A model generated the notes under the pieces. The model searched no databases. It was not told the origin of the DNA and was given only the letters and a program-made list of their open reading frames with translations. Of a stretch of DNA of 64,000 bases, positions 35,369-46,307 are shown one piece after another. Made by a program: the position numbers and the translations under genes. The first letter of the stretch is position 1; each line of letters opens with the position of its first letter. Origin of the DNA: Aquabacterium sp. (GTDB lineage Bacteria; Pseudomonadota; Gammaproteobacteria; Burkholderiales; Burkholderiaceae_C); NCBI RefSeq assembly GCF_016195855.1, contig NZ_JACPYU010000009.1:17119-81118 (forward strand), given 5' to 3'.

Positions 35369-37473
35369 AGCGGCTCCAGGCCACGGCGATCAGCCGGGAA
35401 GGCCGCGACAACCTGCTGCTGCTGGCCGTGCTCGCGCTCAGCATCCTGCCTCACCTGCCGCGCCTGCCGCTGTGGTCGTCCATCAGCACGGTATTGGCCA
35501 TCGTCATCCGGGCGCGGCTGGCCTGGCGCGATGCCCCCTTGCCCCCGCGCTGGATCCTGCTGGTGTGCCTGGCCGCTGGCATGGGCATGACGGTCTGGAC
35601 CTTCCACACCTTGTTTGGCCGGGAGGCGGGCATCACCCTGGTCTGCCTGCTGGCCGGGCTCAAGACCCTGGAGCTGCGCGCGCGCCGGGATGCCTTCGTG
35701 GTGACTTCGCTGGGCTTTTTCCTGATCCTGACCCAGTTTCTGTATTCGCAAAGCCTGTTCATCGCGGCGCTGATGCTGGTCGTGCTGATGGGCATGCTGA
35801 CCTCGCTGGTGCTGGCGCAAAGGCCAATGGGCCGCCCCACCATCTGGTCGGCGGTCAAGATCGCGTGGCGCAGCGTGCTCATGGGCATCCCGGTGATGCT
35901 GGCCTTGTATGTGCTCTTTCCGCGCCTGGGGCCGCTGTGGAGCGTGCCCGCCGATGCTGGCCCACGAACAGGCCTGTCAGACCGCATCAAGCTGGGACAC
36001 GTGGCCGAGCTGGCCCAGGACGACTCGGTGGCCATGCGCGTGAAGTTCATCGATGTGCCCCCCGTCACGGCCAAGTTGTATTTCCGTGGACCGGTGCTGG
36101 ATTATTTCGATGGGCGCAACTGGGTGGCCCGGCCACGCGCCCAGGAGCCGGTCAGTGTCGATGACGTCTACCAGCCCACCCCAGTGGGCGCGGCCACCCG
36201 CTACCAGGTCACGTTGGAGCCCAGCAAGGTCAGCACGGTGCCGCTGCTGGACGGCACGCTGATGGCAGGCCCCACGCCCCCGCTCACCGAGCCTCGCCTG
36301 GAGCGAGACGGGTTGAACTGGACCTCGTCGCAAACGCTGGCAGACCGCACCCAGATTGACGCGCAGGCGTGGCTGACCATCCTGCATGGCCCCAAACAAG
36401 GCACGCCATTGCTGCGCCCCTGGCTGCAACTGCCCGCAGGCTTCAATCCCCGCACCCTGGCCTGGGCGCAAGCCTTGTTGCAACGCCCGGAGCTGGCCAA
36501 TGCCGACCCGAAAAGCCTGTCCAACGCGGTGTTGAGGCACATCCGGCAAGGCGCCTACCACTACACCATGACCCCCGGCGAGGATGGGATCGACACCCAG
36601 GGCCGCCCCGTGCGCGACCTGATCGACCACTTCTGGCTCGATACCCGAGAGGGCTTTTGCGAACACTATGCGACGGCCTACGTGGTCATCATGCGCGCCA
36701 TGGGCATCCCCAGCCGCGTGGTCACCGGGTATCAGGGTGCCGAAATCAACCCCGTCGACGGCCTGTTCGTGGTTCGCAACAGCGACGCCCACGCCTGGGC
36801 CGAGTTCTGGCAGCCTGGCGAGGGCTGGGTGCGCGTGGACCCCACGGGGGCGGTCGCGCCTGAACGCATTGAACGGCCACGCCAATCCGCTGGCAACCGT
36901 GGCGCGCTGCAAAACGCCTTGTCCAGCATCGATCCGGCCGTGTGGGGCCGTATGCGCGACTATATGGACGCCACCAACCACCGCTGGAACATCTGGGTCC
37001 TGCAGTACTCCCGCCATCGCCAGATGCAGTTGCTCAAGGACTGGGGGATGCCCTCCCCAAACTGGATGGACCTGGTCAGGCTGTGCGGCATCGTCATCAT
37101 GTGCACCAGCCTGCTGGGCATAGGCTGGTTGTGGTGGACCCGGCCGCGTACACCACGCACGCCCTGGAGACGGCCCCTGATGCGGGTGCACCGGGCCCTG
37201 CAAGCGGCTGGGCTGCCGCCCCCCGAAGACAGCCCGATGCCCGCCCCAGCCATGACCTGGGCCGCACGCATCGAGCGCCTTGACGCGCCCGAGCCGCTGC
37301 AACCCGTGAAGCAGGCGCTGATCGACGCGCTGCGGCAACTCGACGCCCTGCGCTACGCGCCGCATCAAGGCAGCACCCGTCAAGCCCGCCAACTGCGCAC
37401 GGCCTTGATTCAAACGATTCAACAACAGGCGCAGCAGTGGCGCGCCATCAGGCGACGGGATCGGGCAAACTAG
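35365..37473 (+). CDS. tgpA: TgpA-type membrane transglutaminase-like protein
   Basis: A 702-residue membrane protein with about five N-terminal helices (DUF3488), a periplasmic transglutaminase-like domain and another helix near 565-585 followed by a DUF4129-like cytoplasmic tail. The triad is Cys432 (REGFCEHYATAY), His476 (NSDAHAW) and Asp492 (RVDPTGA). Pseudomonas TgpA is an essential periplasmic protein of this type; substrates are not known. It completes the moxR-DUF58-tgpA operon. Confidence 0.93.
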   Translation: MKRLQATAISREGRDNLLLLAVLALSILPHLPRLPLWSSISTVLAIVIRARLAWRDAPLPPRWILLVCLAAGMGMTVWTFHTLFGREAGITLVCLLAGLKTLELRARRDAFVVTSLGFFLILTQFLYSQSLFIAALMLVVLMGMLTSLVLAQRPMGRPTIWSAVKIAWRSVLMGIPVMLALYVLFPRLGPLWSVPADAGPRTGLSDRIKLGHVAELAQDDSVAMRVKFIDVPPVTAKLYFRGPVLDYFDGRNWVARPRAQEPVSVDDVYQPTPVGAATRYQVTLEPSKVSTVPLLDGTLMAGPTPPLTEPRLERDGLNWTSSQTLADRTQIDAQAWLTILHGPKQGTPLLRPWLQLPAGFNPRTLAWAQALLQRPELANADPKSLSNAVLRHIRQGAYHYTMTPGEDGIDTQGRPVRDLIDHFWLDTREGFCEHYATAYVVIMRAMGIPSRVVTGYQGAEINPVDGLFVVRNSDAHAWAEFWQPGEGWVRVDPTGAVAPERIERPRQSAGNRGALQNALSSIDPAVWGRMRDYMDATNHRWNIWVLQYSRHRQMQLLKDWGMPSPNWMDLVRLCGIVIMCTSLLGIGWLWWTRPRTPRTPWRRPLMRVHRALQAAGLPPPEDSPMPAPAMTWAARIERLDAPEPLQPVKQALIDALRQLDALRYAPHQGSTRQARQLRTALIQTIQQQAQQWRAIRRRDRAN

Positions 37474-37513
37474 GCTCATCCTGCTTCATGCGCGTCCCGC
37501 GCGATCTTTGACC

Positions 37514-38731
37514 ATGCCTGCGGTGCCCCCAGCCACCTTCTTTCCTTGCCACCGCGGTGTGATCGCCGCCACCTTGTGTGCCCTGTTGGCGGCATGTGGC
37601 TCCAGCAAGCCCACCCCGCCCGCGCTCGGCACGCTGCCCTCGCTGAGCATTTCCAGCTCGGCGGTGCAAGCGGTTGAGGCCGCGCCCGAGGATGGCCTGT
37701 CGGCCTCGGCCAAACCCACGGCCATCCCCGACACCCCGCCGCTGAGCACCCGCTCACTGCAAGGCAACCCTTCACCCGACAGCTACGCCGCCCGCGAAGA
37801 CGCCAGACAACTGGCCAGCGAACTGGCGCGGGCCCAGGAGCTGAATGAAGCCTGGGTCTGGGAAGCCGTATCCAGGGCGCGCTACAAGGAGAGCGTCACC
37901 AGGCTCATGATGCCGGCTGGCCCCGGCACCGCCAAGAACTGGGGCGTATACCGCAGCCGCTTCGTGGAGCCGATCCGCATCCGCGCTGGCGTCAACTTCT
38001 ACCGTCGTTATGAGGCCGACCTCAAACGCGCCGAAACCATCTACGGCGTGCCTGCCAGCATCATCGCGGGCGTGCTGGGCGTGGAAACCATCTATGGTCG
38101 CCAGACGGGCACCTTCCGCGTTCTGGACGTGCTGACCACGCTCACGCTCGACTTTCCAAAAGGCCGAAGTGATCGCAGCGCCTTTTTCAAGGCCGAACTG
38201 GGCCAGTTTCTGAAACTGTGCCAGGAACAACAGATGGAGCCCGATAGCGTGCTGGGCTCCTACGCCGGCGCAATCGGGTTGCCGCAATTCATGCCCAGCT
38301 CGATTCGGCGGTATGCGGTGGACTTTGATGCTGATGGCCACATCGACCTGCTGCGCAGCCCAGTCGATGCCATTGGCAGTGTGGCCCACTACCTGGCCGA
38401 GCATGGATGGCAAGCAGACTGGCCGGCCTATTTCGATATCAAACCGCCGCAAGACGAACAGGCCCTGGCCAAACTGCTGGCACCAGATATCGTGCCCAGT
38501 TTCTCTGCCACAGCCATGCAAGGGCTTGGAGCGGCTTTGTCAGCCAGCGGACAAAATCACCCCGGCCAACTGGCGCTGGTACTGCTGCAAAACGGCACCG
38601 AGGCCCCGACGCTGGTTGCAGGCACATCTAATTTCTACGCCATTACGCGATACAACCAGTCCAGCTATTACGCCATGGCCGTGATTCAACTGGGTGAGGC
38701 CGTTTCCCGCGAAGCTGCGCGCGTAAATTGA
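37514..38731 (+). CDS. mltB: Lytic murein transglycosylase B
   Basis: Membrane-bound lytic transglycosylase that cleaves the MurNAc-GlcNAc bond with formation of 1,6-anhydro ends. The 405-residue product has a signal peptide with a lipobox (LLAAC), a Pro/Ser-rich linker (about 25-80), and the SLT_2 domain with catalytic Glu191 in VLGVETIYGRQTG, then YAGAIGLPQFMPSS. The C-terminal EF-hand-like loop DFDADGHIDLL is seen near 270. ATG at 37514 is used; a TTG two codons earlier is possible. It lies 40 bp after tgpA on the same strand and may be co-transcribed. Confidence 0.92.
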   Translation: MPAVPPATFFPCHRGVIAATLCALLAACGSSKPTPPALGTLPSLSISSSAVQAVEAAPEDGLSASAKPTAIPDTPPLSTRSLQGNPSPDSYAAREDARQLASELARAQELNEAWVWEAVSRARYKESVTRLMMPAGPGTAKNWGVYRSRFVEPIRIRAGVNFYRRYEADLKRAETIYGVPASIIAGVLGVETIYGRQTGTFRVLDVLTTLTLDFPKGRSDRSAFFKAELGQFLKLCQEQQMEPDSVLGSYAGAIGLPQFMPSSIRRYAVDFDADGHIDLLRSPVDAIGSVAHYLAEHGWQADWPAYFDIKPPQDEQALAKLLAPDIVPSFSATAMQGLGAALSASGQNHPGQLALVLLQNGTEAPTLVAGTSNFYAITRYNQSSYYAMAVIQLGEAVSREAARVN

Positions 38732-38867
38732 CAGAGCCCGCATCCTGAATTTTCGAGTTGAAAAACAGTTGCGGAAAGCACTGCATCGCAGATGAAGCGG
38801 ATCGTGCACGTTTCACGCCATATACGGCACTTTCGGACTGCGCTTTACCGATGCCAACATATTGAGT

Positions 38868-38897
38868 TTGCACAGGCATTTATTTTGTGTTTAGAAT
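38868..38897 (+). promoter_or_regulatory. Candidate promoter of the H-NS-like gene
   Basis: TTGCAC, 18-bp spacer, TAGAAT (5 of 6). It is in an AT-rich patch and would give a leader of about 110 nt before the start codon at 39015. Confidence 0.5.
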
Positions 38898-39014
38898 TCG
38901 CGCATGCCGAAGGGCCTGCGCCGTCAAAAGCTTGATCTGGTTCAGGGCCTCGGCAGTCGGCATCTTCCAATAAGTATTCATTGCCCTTGATACCCGGGCC
39001 ATAAAGGACACCAC

Positions 39015-39350
39015 ATGAGCAACTACCAAGAGCTTCTCGCACAGAAAGCCGCGCTCGAAAAGCAGGCGGCAGATCTGGAAAAGCAACTACAGGACGCACG
39101 CCGTGCTGAACGTGCTGGCGTGATTGCTCAAATCAAATCACTGCTGGCTGAACACGGTCTGACCGTGGCCGATCTGGGCCTCAAGCCCGGCAAGCCTGCA
39201 GGTGGTGGTAGCGCATCCGCTGGCCGCAAGGTGGCCCCCAAGTACCGCAACGCCCAGACCGGCGAAACCTGGACGGGCCGTGGCCTGCAACCCAAGTGGG
39301 TTCAAGCTGCTGTGGCCTCCGGCAAGAAACTCGAAGATTTCGCGATCTGA
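39015..39350 (+). CDS. H-NS family DNA-binding protein
   Basis: A 111-residue nucleoid protein of the betaproteobacterial H-NS type that silences AT-rich, often foreign, DNA. Residues 1-50 form a coiled coil for oligomerisation (QKAALEKQAADLEKQLQDAR). A flexible Gly/Ala/Lys linker follows. The C-terminal DNA-binding domain is KYRNAQTGETWTGRGLQPKW, with the minor-groove loop TWTGRG. Single gene with its own terminator. Many Burkholderiales carry several such genes. Confidence 0.93.
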   Translation: MSNYQELLAQKAALEKQAADLEKQLQDARRAERAGVIAQIKSLLAEHGLTVADLGLKPGKPAGGGSASAGRKVAPKYRNAQTGETWTGRGLQPKWVQAAVASGKKLEDFAI

Positions 39351-39372
39351 ATTTCAGATTGAAACAAAAAAA

Positions 39373-39398
39373 GGCCGGTTGCAAGACCGGCCTTTTTT
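39373..39398. terminator. Bidirectional terminator between the H-NS-like and M16 genes
   Basis: GGCCGGT / ACCGGCC stem with a 6-nt loop, six T residues on the plus strand and a run of A before it that serves as T tract on the minus strand. Confidence 0.88.
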
Positions 39399-39403
39399 AT
39401 TGC

Positions 39404-42208
39404 TCAGGGCTTGGCAGGTTTGAAATCACCTGCAAGACCCAATACAAACTGTTCAGGCTTCAGATACCGCTTCAAGGCCTGATTGACCTGATCCAGTGTC
39501 AGAGATTCCAGCGCCGCATCGACTTGCGCCGCCAGCGCGAATGTGCGGTCAAGGTAAAGGTTGCTGACCCAACCCGCCGCCAGGCGTGCATCCTGAGCAC
39601 GGCTCAAACGGCGGAAATTCAGCAAGCCACGCTTGCCCGATTCAAACTCGGCCTGCGTGAAGCCCTGCGTCAAGGCGCGGTTGACCTCTTCCTTGAAAGC
39701 AGCCTCCACCTTGTCCCGATTCTGTGGGGCAAAGATGGCCGATGCCGTCCATTCCGAATGCTGCTCGATAGGGTTCCAGTTGACCGAGCTGTACACGCTG
39801 TAAGACAAGCCTTCCTTTTCGCGGATGCGATTCCACAAGCGTGAATCACCACCCGCGCCAAGCAAATGATTGGCCAGCATGAATGCCGCGTAATCCGGAT
39901 CACGGTCGCTCAAAGGTACCGGCAAGGTCACGGACATGGCTGCATTTTGTTTATCCGGTGTTGGCAGCACCATGCGGGCGGGCGGCAGTTTGATCAGCGG
40001 ATTGGGCACGCGCACAAATGGTTTGTCATTGCGCCAATCGCCAAAGCCGGCTTGCAGAGCCTGTTTCACAGCATCGGCATCCAGATCGCCCACGGCAGAG
40101 AACTGCGCGTTATTGGCCGCCAGGAAGGCCGAGTGGAAAGCGCGCACGCGATCGATCTGCACGCCCTTCCAGTCCGCTTCGGTTTCAGCAAAGGTACGGG
40201 CGTAGCGCACATCGCCCACGGGGTAAGGGTTGCCGTGTCGACCAATGGCCTCGGCCAGCACCGCTTCGGGCTCCTTGCTTTGCTCTTCCAGCGCCGCCAG
40301 GGCCTGATGGCGCACTTCCTCCAGGGCATCAGCAGGCAAGGCGGGATGGCGCAGGACATCAGCCACCAGCGCCACCACGGCCGGCAGGTGCTCACGCTTG
40401 GTCGCCAGGTTGACCATCAACTGCCCGGGCGCCGAGTTGAAACTCACCTCGGCCTGCAAGGCATCGAGCTTGTCTTGCAGTTGCTGGCGATTGAGCGTGG
40501 TGGTGCCTTTGTCCAGCAAGGCGGCCAGTGCGGCGGGTGCCTCACCCCAGTTTGCCAGTGACTTTTCGTCGCCATAACGCAAGGTCAGGCTGGCCTTGAC
40601 GGCCTGGCCGCGGGTGGACTTGGCCAGCAAGGCCACCTTCATGCCCGAGGGCAAGGCAAAGCGCTGTGTGCGCGCATCGATGTTGGCCGGGCTGGCATCA
40701 AAGGCCTCGGCCTTGGCCTGCGCGCCTTGTGCCTTGAAGTCCTTGAACATGTCGGCCACGCTCACGCGTTCGGGCTGGGGTGCACGCTCTGGTGTGGGCG
40801 TGGGCACGTACTGGCCCAGCGTCCGGTTGGAGGACACGAAGACCTGCCCCGCCACACGCCGGACATCGGCCAGCGAAGCCGACTTGATGCGGTCACGCGT
40901 CAGGAAGAACAGGCGCCAATCACCCTGGGCCACCGACTCGGACAAGGCCACCCCGATGCGTTGCGGATCCGAGAAACCCATGTCCCACGATTTGAGCCAC
41001 TTGGCTTTGGCACGGTCCAGTTCCTCCTGGGTGATGGGTGTCTGCTTGAGCGAAGACTCGATCACATCCAGCATGGCCTTGCTGGACACGGCGGCGTCCT
41101 GCTGCGGCGAGAGCTGGGCACCCAGCAGGATGAACCCGGGATCGGCCAGGCCTTCGGAGAAAGCGAACACGCCGGCGGCCAGCTGCTTCTCGGTCAGGGC
41201 CTTGTGCAGACGGCCCGAGGGCGTGTCACCCAGGATCACGGAGAGCAGCTCCACCGCGGCATAGTCGACATGGGCGCCGGGCACCACGTGGTAGCCGGCA
41301 TACAGCAAGGGGACGCCCCCCACGCGGCGCAAGGTCACGGCGCGTTCACCGTCTTGCACCGGGTCCAGGGTGTAGAGATGCGGCAGGGTGCGTGTGGGCT
41401 TGGGGATGGCGCCAAAGGCCTGCTGAATCCAGGGCAGCGCCTTGGCCGGGTCGAACTTGCCTGACACGATCAGGGTGGCGTTGTCCGGCTGGTAGTAGCG
41501 GTGATAAAAAGCTTGGAGATGGCTGATGTCCACGCCTTCGACATCCGCACGGGCGCCGATGGTGGATTTGCCGTAGTTATGCCACTGGTACATGGCCGAG
41601 ACGGTCTTTTCCATGAGGATGCGGCTGGCATCGTTTTCGCCCATTTCCATCTCATTGCGGACCACGGTCATTTCACTGTCCAGGTCTTTGCGGGCGATGA
41701 AGCTGTGCACCATGGCATCGGCCTGCCAGTTCAGGTACCAGCGCAGGTTGTCCTCATTGGCGGCAAAGCTGGCGAAGTAATTGGTGCGGTCATACCAGGT
41801 GCTGCCATTGGCATTGAAGCCGCGCTTGTTGAACTCGCTCCATACCTGCGGGTACTTGGGCGAGCCCTTGAACATCAGGTGCTCCAGCAGGTGGGCCATG
41901 CCGGTTTCGCCGTAGCTCTCGTGGCGGGAGCCCACGCGGTAGGTCACGTTGACCGTGGTGGTCGGTTTGGAGTCATCCGGGATCAACAGGACTTGCAGGC
42001 CGTTGGCCAGGCGGTATTCGGTGATGCCTTCAACCGCGGTCACCACCGTGGGTGCCGCGCTGACCGACACGGCCTTGCCGGAGGCCACCTGCCCCACCGG
42101 CGCCGCATACCCTGGCATGGCCAGCGTGGAGGCGACCAGCAAGGTCAGCACGCTCACCACGAAACGCGGTGACTGACGAAAACGAGAAACACGGTTGGAT
42201 GGGTTCAT
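39404..42208 (-). CDS. M16-family zinc metallopeptidase (insulinase/pitrilysin), double-domain
   Basis: A 934-residue exported peptidase. After a signal peptide ending near PGYAA comes the active M16 half with the inverted zinc motif HLLEH (His106, Glu109, His110, GMAHLLEHLMFKG) and the downstream Glu in EMTVVRNEMEMGEND. The second half (about 500-934) has the M16 fold without the zinc motif, as in pitrilysin-like single-chain enzymes, forming the other side of the clam shell. Periplasmic peptide degradation is likely; natural substrates are unknown. The gene is alone, convergent with the H-NS-like gene and divergent from the YhiI-like gene. Confidence 0.92.
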   Translation of the reverse strand: MNPSNRVSRFRQSPRFVVSVLTLLVASTLAMPGYAAPVGQVASGKAVSVSAAPTVVTAVEGITEYRLANGLQVLLIPDDSKPTTTVNVTYRVGSRHESYGETGMAHLLEHLMFKGSPKYPQVWSEFNKRGFNANGSTWYDRTNYFASFAANEDNLRWYLNWQADAMVHSFIARKDLDSEMTVVRNEMEMGENDASRILMEKTVSAMYQWHNYGKSTIGARADVEGVDISHLQAFYHRYYQPDNATLIVSGKFDPAKALPWIQQAFGAIPKPTRTLPHLYTLDPVQDGERAVTLRRVGGVPLLYAGYHVVPGAHVDYAAVELLSVILGDTPSGRLHKALTEKQLAAGVFAFSEGLADPGFILLGAQLSPQQDAAVSSKAMLDVIESSLKQTPITQEELDRAKAKWLKSWDMGFSDPQRIGVALSESVAQGDWRLFFLTRDRIKSASLADVRRVAGQVFVSSNRTLGQYVPTPTPERAPQPERVSVADMFKDFKAQGAQAKAEAFDASPANIDARTQRFALPSGMKVALLAKSTRGQAVKASLTLRYGDEKSLANWGEAPAALAALLDKGTTTLNRQQLQDKLDALQAEVSFNSAPGQLMVNLATKREHLPAVVALVADVLRHPALPADALEEVRHQALAALEEQSKEPEAVLAEAIGRHGNPYPVGDVRYARTFAETEADWKGVQIDRVRAFHSAFLAANNAQFSAVGDLDADAVKQALQAGFGDWRNDKPFVRVPNPLIKLPPARMVLPTPDKQNAAMSVTLPVPLSDRDPDYAAFMLANHLLGAGGDSRLWNRIREKEGLSYSVYSSVNWNPIEQHSEWTASAIFAPQNRDKVEAAFKEEVNRALTQGFTQAEFESGKRGLLNFRRLSRAQDARLAAGWVSNLYLDRTFALAAQVDAALESLTLDQVNQALKRYLKPEQFVLGLAGDFKPAKP

Positions 42209-42443
42209 GGGTTTGTTCGTTTGGCGATGGGTTCCAGGAAAGGCCCTGGATGAGGCTCAGCTTCACTGAGTGTAGGGCGCCTGTGTAAAGGTTCCGTTTC
42301 GGATATCCCAGCACCTCACGCGCCTGACGCATCAGCGCCTCACCTGGCTTTGTGCGATGTCATCGCTGGCCCGCTTGATGCATGGTAAAAAACGGCGTTC
42401 TCTTGCATTCCCTCTGCACTCATCCATCCCACGCGGGCCGCGC

Positions 42444-43565
42444 ATGACCAACTCCACCGATTCCCGGACATCACTGCTGCGCAAAGTCGTCATCGGGGCG
42501 GTACTGGCCACATTGGCTGGCGCCGCTTTCCTGGCCTGGAACCGGCTCAAGCCCCAAGGCCTGCCAGCCAGCATCGCCAGCGGCAATGGCCGCATCGAAG
42601 CCACCGACATTGATGTGGCCACCCGCACCTCGGGGCGTTTGAAAGAGCTGCTGGTCAAGGAAGGCGACGATGTCACCGAGGGTCAGGTGATCGCCCGCAT
42701 GGACACAGCCACCCTGGACGCCGATCTGCAGCGCGCCCAGGCCCAACTCAAGCAAGCCGAAAACAGCAAGAACACCGCCGCGGCCGTGCTGGCGCAACGC
42801 GAACAAGCGGTGACCACCGCCTCTGCCGTGGTCGCGCAACGGCAGGCCGAGGTGAATCTGGCGACCAAGCAGTTGCAACGCACGCAGGAGCTGATCAACA
42901 AAGGCTTTGTATCGCCCCAGAAGCTCGACGAGGCACAAGCCCAGTTGGCCGGCGCCAAAGCAGGCCTGAGCGCTGCCCAGTCTCAAGTAGCAGAGGCGCG
43001 CTCTGCCATCGTGGCCACCAAATCCCAACTGGTTGAAGCCGACTCTGTCATCGCGACGGCCCAAGCCTCGCTGGCGCGCGTCCAGGCGGACCTCAATGAC
43101 ACCGTGTTGCGCGCCCCTCGCGCCGGGCGGGTGCAGGTGCTGGCGGCCCAGGCCGGTGAGGTGCTGGGCGCTGGCGGCCGCGTGGTGTCGCTGGTGGACG
43201 TGGGCGACGTCTACATGACCTTCTTCCTGCCTGAGACCGCCGCCGGGCGCCTGGCGATCGGCAGCGACGTGCGGCTGGTGCTGGACGCCGCCCCCCAGTA
43301 TGTGATCCCGGCCAAGGTGTCTTTCGTAGCCAGCGTGGCCCAGTTCACCCCAAAGACCGTGGAGACGACGGCCGAGCGCCAGAAGCTGGTCTTCAAGGTG
43401 CGCGCCCAGATCGACCGTGCCCTGCTTGAGCGCTACCGCCAACAGGTCAAGACCGGCATGCCGGGCATGGCTTACGTGCGCGTCCAGCCTGATACGCCCT
43501 GGCCCGACAAGCTCGCCACCGCCCTGCCCGCCCAGGCCTACGACAAGCCGAGCAGCGCACCGTGA
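42444..43565 (+). CDS. HlyD-family adaptor, YhiI-like
   Basis: A 373-residue membrane-fusion protein with one N-terminal membrane helix ([19 protein letters not shown]), a lipoyl half ([22 protein letters not shown]), a long Ala/Gln coiled-coil hairpin (about 85-215) and the second lipoyl half ([20 protein letters not shown]). It matches YhiI, the adaptor next to RbbA and YhhJ in E. coli. ATG at 42444 fits the anchor; an upstream ATG at 42357 would add 29 residues with a basic stretch. Its stop overlaps the GTG start of rbbA, so the three exporter genes are coupled. Confidence 0.88.
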   Translation: MTNSTDSRTSLLRKVVIGAVLATLAGAAFLAWNRLKPQGLPASIASGNGRIEATDIDVATRTSGRLKELLVKEGDDVTEGQVIARMDTATLDADLQRAQAQLKQAENSKNTAAAVLAQREQAVTTASAVVAQRQAEVNLATKQLQRTQELINKGFVSPQKLDEAQAQLAGAKAGLSAAQSQVAEARSAIVATKSQLVEADSVIATAQASLARVQADLNDTVLRAPRAGRVQVLAAQAGEVLGAGGRVVSLVDVGDVYMTFFLPETAAGRLAIGSDVRLVLDAAPQYVIPAKVSFVASVAQFTPKTVETTAERQKLVFKVRAQIDRALLERYRQQVKTGMPGMAYVRVQPDTPWPDKLATALPAQAYDKPSSAP

Positions 43566-46300
43566 ACCCGCCTGTTGCCGACATCCAGTCGCTGAGCCAT
43601 GCCTACAAGCGGGTCAAGGCGCTGGACGAGGTCACCCTGAGTATCCCAGCGGGCTGCATGGTGGGGCTGATCGGCCCCGATGGCGTGGGCAAGTCCACGC
43701 TGCTGGCCCTGCTGGCGGGTGCGCGCCAGATCCAGGCCGGGCGCATCCAGGTGCTGGGGCAGGACATGGCAAAGGCTTCGCACCGCCGTGAGGTCTGCCC
43801 GCGCATCGCCTACATGCCGCAAGGCCTGGGCAAGAACCTGTACGCGACCTTGTCCGTGCGCGAGAACGTGGACTTCTTTGGGCGCCTGTTCGGCCATGGT
43901 GAACGCGAACGCGCCGCGCGCATCCAGGACCTGCTCACCAGCACCGGCCTGGCGCCCTTTGCCGATCGCCCTGCCGGCAAGCTGTCGGGTGGCATGAAGC
44001 AGAAGCTGGGCTTGTGCTGCGCGCTGATCCATGATCCGGACCTGCTGATCCTGGACGAACCCACTACCGGCGTGGACCCGCTGTCGCGCCGCCAGTTCTG
44101 GGAGCTGATCGAGCGCATCCGCTTGCGCCAGCCCGGCATGAGCGTGCTGATCGCCACCGCCTACATGGAAGAAGCGCAGCGCTTTGACCACCTGGTGGCC
44201 ATGGACGCCGGGCGCGTGCTGGCCACGGGCAGCCCCGCCGAGCTGTTGAAGCAGACCGGCCGCGATGACCTGGAAGCAGCCTTCATCCAGCTCCTGCCCG
44301 CACAACGCCGGGAAGGCCACCACGCGCTGGTGGTGCCACCTCGCACCGGCCACGATGGTGACATCGCCATCCAAGCCCAGGGCCTGACCTGCCGCTTTGG
44401 CGACTTCACGGCTGTGGACCATGTCGACCTGTCCATCCACAAGGGCGAGATCTTCGGTTTCCTGGGCTCCAATGGCTGCGGCAAGACCACGACCATGAAG
44501 ATGCTCACCGGGCTGCTACCCGCCACAGAAGGCTCGGCCTCGCTGTTTGGCCATCCGGTGGACGCCAATGACCTGGGCATCCGCCAGCGCGTGGGCTATA
44601 TGTCGCAAGGCTTCTCGCTGTACAACGAGTTGACCGTGATCCAGAACCTGGCGCTGCACGCACGGCTGTTCCATGTGCCTGCCGAGCAAAGGGCCGAACG
44701 CGTGCGCGCCATGCTTCAGCGCTTCGATCTGGAGTGCGTGGCCACCGAGCTGCCCGAGAAGCTGCCACTGGGTGTGCGCCAGCGCCTGTCCTTGGCCGTG
44801 GCCGTGGTGCACCAGCCCGATATGCTGATCCTGGACGAGCCCACCTCGGGCGTGGACCCGATCGCACGCGACCGCTTCTGGGAGCTGATGATCCAGCTGT
44901 CACGTGAAGACGGTGTCACCTTGTTCATCTCGACGCACTTCATGAACGAGGCCCAGCGCTGCGACCGCATCTCGCTGATGCATGCGGGGCACGTGCTGGC
45001 CAGCGGCACGCCCACCGACCTGATGCACCAGCATGGTCACCACAGCCTGGAAGAAACCTTCATTGCACTGCTGGAGCAAGCCCAGGCAGGTGACGTGGCC
45101 AACCCACCAGAAGTGCCCATTCAAGCAGCAGCTCAAACCGAAGCCCCGCGCCTGACGTCCGCCCGCCAACGCTCTACCCGTTTCAGCCTCGCCCGCCTGC
45201 TGAGCTACGCCCACCGCGAATCGCTGGAACTGCGGCGCGACCCCATCCGCCTGACGCTGGCATTGCTGGGCACGGCCTTGCTGATGATCATCATGGGCTA
45301 CGGCATCAGCATGGATGTGCAGGACCTGCGCTTTGCCGTGCTGGACCGCGACCAGACCTCGATCAGCCGCGACTACGTGCTCAACATCGCCGGCTCGCCC
45401 TACTTTCTGGAGCAGCCCCCCATCCAGAGCGATGCCGATCTGGACCGGCGCATGCGCAATGGCGAGTTGAGCCTGGCCGTGGAGATCCCACCCGGCTTTG
45501 CGGCTGACCTGCAACGAGGCCGCCCCACCAGCATCGGCGTGTGGGTGGATGGCGCCATGCCGCAGCGCGCCGAAACCGTGGCCGGTTATGTGCAAGGCCT
45601 GCATGCCAGCTACCTGAGCGAACAACTGGCGCTGCACGGCATGGCCACACCCGCACTGGCCCAGGTCGAGATCCGCTACCGCTACAACCCCGATGTCAAA
45701 AGCCTGTACGCCATGGTGCCGGCCGTGATCCCCATCCTGCTGATCTTCATCCCGGCGATGCTGACGGCGCTCGGCGTGGTGCGCGAGAAGGAGCTGGGCT
45801 CCATCATCAACCTGTACGTCACCCCTGTCACCAAGCTGGAGTTCCTGCTGGGCAAGCAACTGCCCTATATCGGCACCGCCATGGTCAGCTTTGCCTTGAT
45901 GACGGCCATGGCCGTCTGGGGCTTTGGTGTGCCGCTCAAGGGCAGCCTGCTCACGCTCACGGTGGGTGCCCTGCTCTACGTCACCGCCGCCACGGGCCTG
46001 GGCCTGTTCATGTCCACCTTCACGGGCAGCCAGATCGCCGCCATCTTCGGCACCTCGCTGGCCACCATGCTGCCGGCCATCCAGTTCTCCGGCATCATCA
46101 ACCCGGTGTCCTCGCTGGAAGGCTTTGCGGCCGTGCTGGGCCGCATCTACCCGACAGGCCCGTTCCTGATCATCAGTCGGGGCACGTATTCCAAGGCGCT
46201 GGGTTTTGCCGAGTTGTGGCCTTACTTCGTGCCACTGGCGCTGGCCATTCCCGTGCTGACCATCGTCAGCGTGGCCTTGCTCAAGAAGCAGGACAAGTGA
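43562..46300 (+). CDS. rbbA: RbbA-type ABC protein: two ATPase domains fused to an ABC-2 permease
   Basis: A 912-residue protein, near the length of E. coli RbbA. It has two nucleotide-binding domains followed by an ABC-2 permease. NBD1 has GPDGVGKST near residue 39, LSGGMKQKL and [16 protein letters not shown]2 has GSNGCGKTT near 304, LPLGVRQRL in place of a classical LSGGQ signature, and [12 protein letters not shown]. The membrane part (about 560-912) contains [20 protein letters not shown] and [19 protein letters not shown]. RbbA was named for ribosome binding, yet its fusion and neighbours favour a drug or small-molecule exporter. Start is GTG, overlapping the yhiI-like stop. Confidence 0.92.
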   Translation: MNPPVADIQSLSHAYKRVKALDEVTLSIPAGCMVGLIGPDGVGKSTLLALLAGARQIQAGRIQVLGQDMAKASHRREVCPRIAYMPQGLGKNLYATLSVRENVDFFGRLFGHGERERAARIQDLLTSTGLAPFADRPAGKLSGGMKQKLGLCCALIHDPDLLILDEPTTGVDPLSRRQFWELIERIRLRQPGMSVLIATAYMEEAQRFDHLVAMDAGRVLATGSPAELLKQTGRDDLEAAFIQLLPAQRREGHHALVVPPRTGHDGDIAIQAQGLTCRFGDFTAVDHVDLSIHKGEIFGFLGSNGCGKTTTMKMLTGLLPATEGSASLFGHPVDANDLGIRQRVGYMSQGFSLYNELTVIQNLALHARLFHVPAEQRAERVRAMLQRFDLECVATELPEKLPLGVRQRLSLAVAVVHQPDMLILDEPTSGVDPIARDRFWELMIQLSREDGVTLFISTHFMNEAQRCDRISLMHAGHVLASGTPTDLMHQHGHHSLEETFIALLEQAQAGDVANPPEVPIQAAAQTEAPRLTSARQRSTRFSLARLLSYAHRESLELRRDPIRLTLALLGTALLMIIMGYGISMDVQDLRFAVLDRDQTSISRDYVLNIAGSPYFLEQPPIQSDADLDRRMRNGELSLAVEIPPGFAADLQRGRPTSIGVWVDGAMPQRAETVAGYVQGLHASYLSEQLALHGMATPALAQVEIRYRYNPDVKSLYAMVPAVIPILLIFIPAMLTALGVVREKELGSIINLYVTPVTKLEFLLGKQLPYIGTAMVSFALMTAMAVWGFGVPLKGSLLTLTVGALLYVTAATGLGLFMSTFTGSQIAAIFGTSLATMLPAIQFSGIINPVSSLEGFAAVLGRIYPTGPFLIISRGTYSKALGFAELWPYFVPLALAIPVLTIVSVALLKKQDK

Positions 46301-46307
46301 GCGCACC

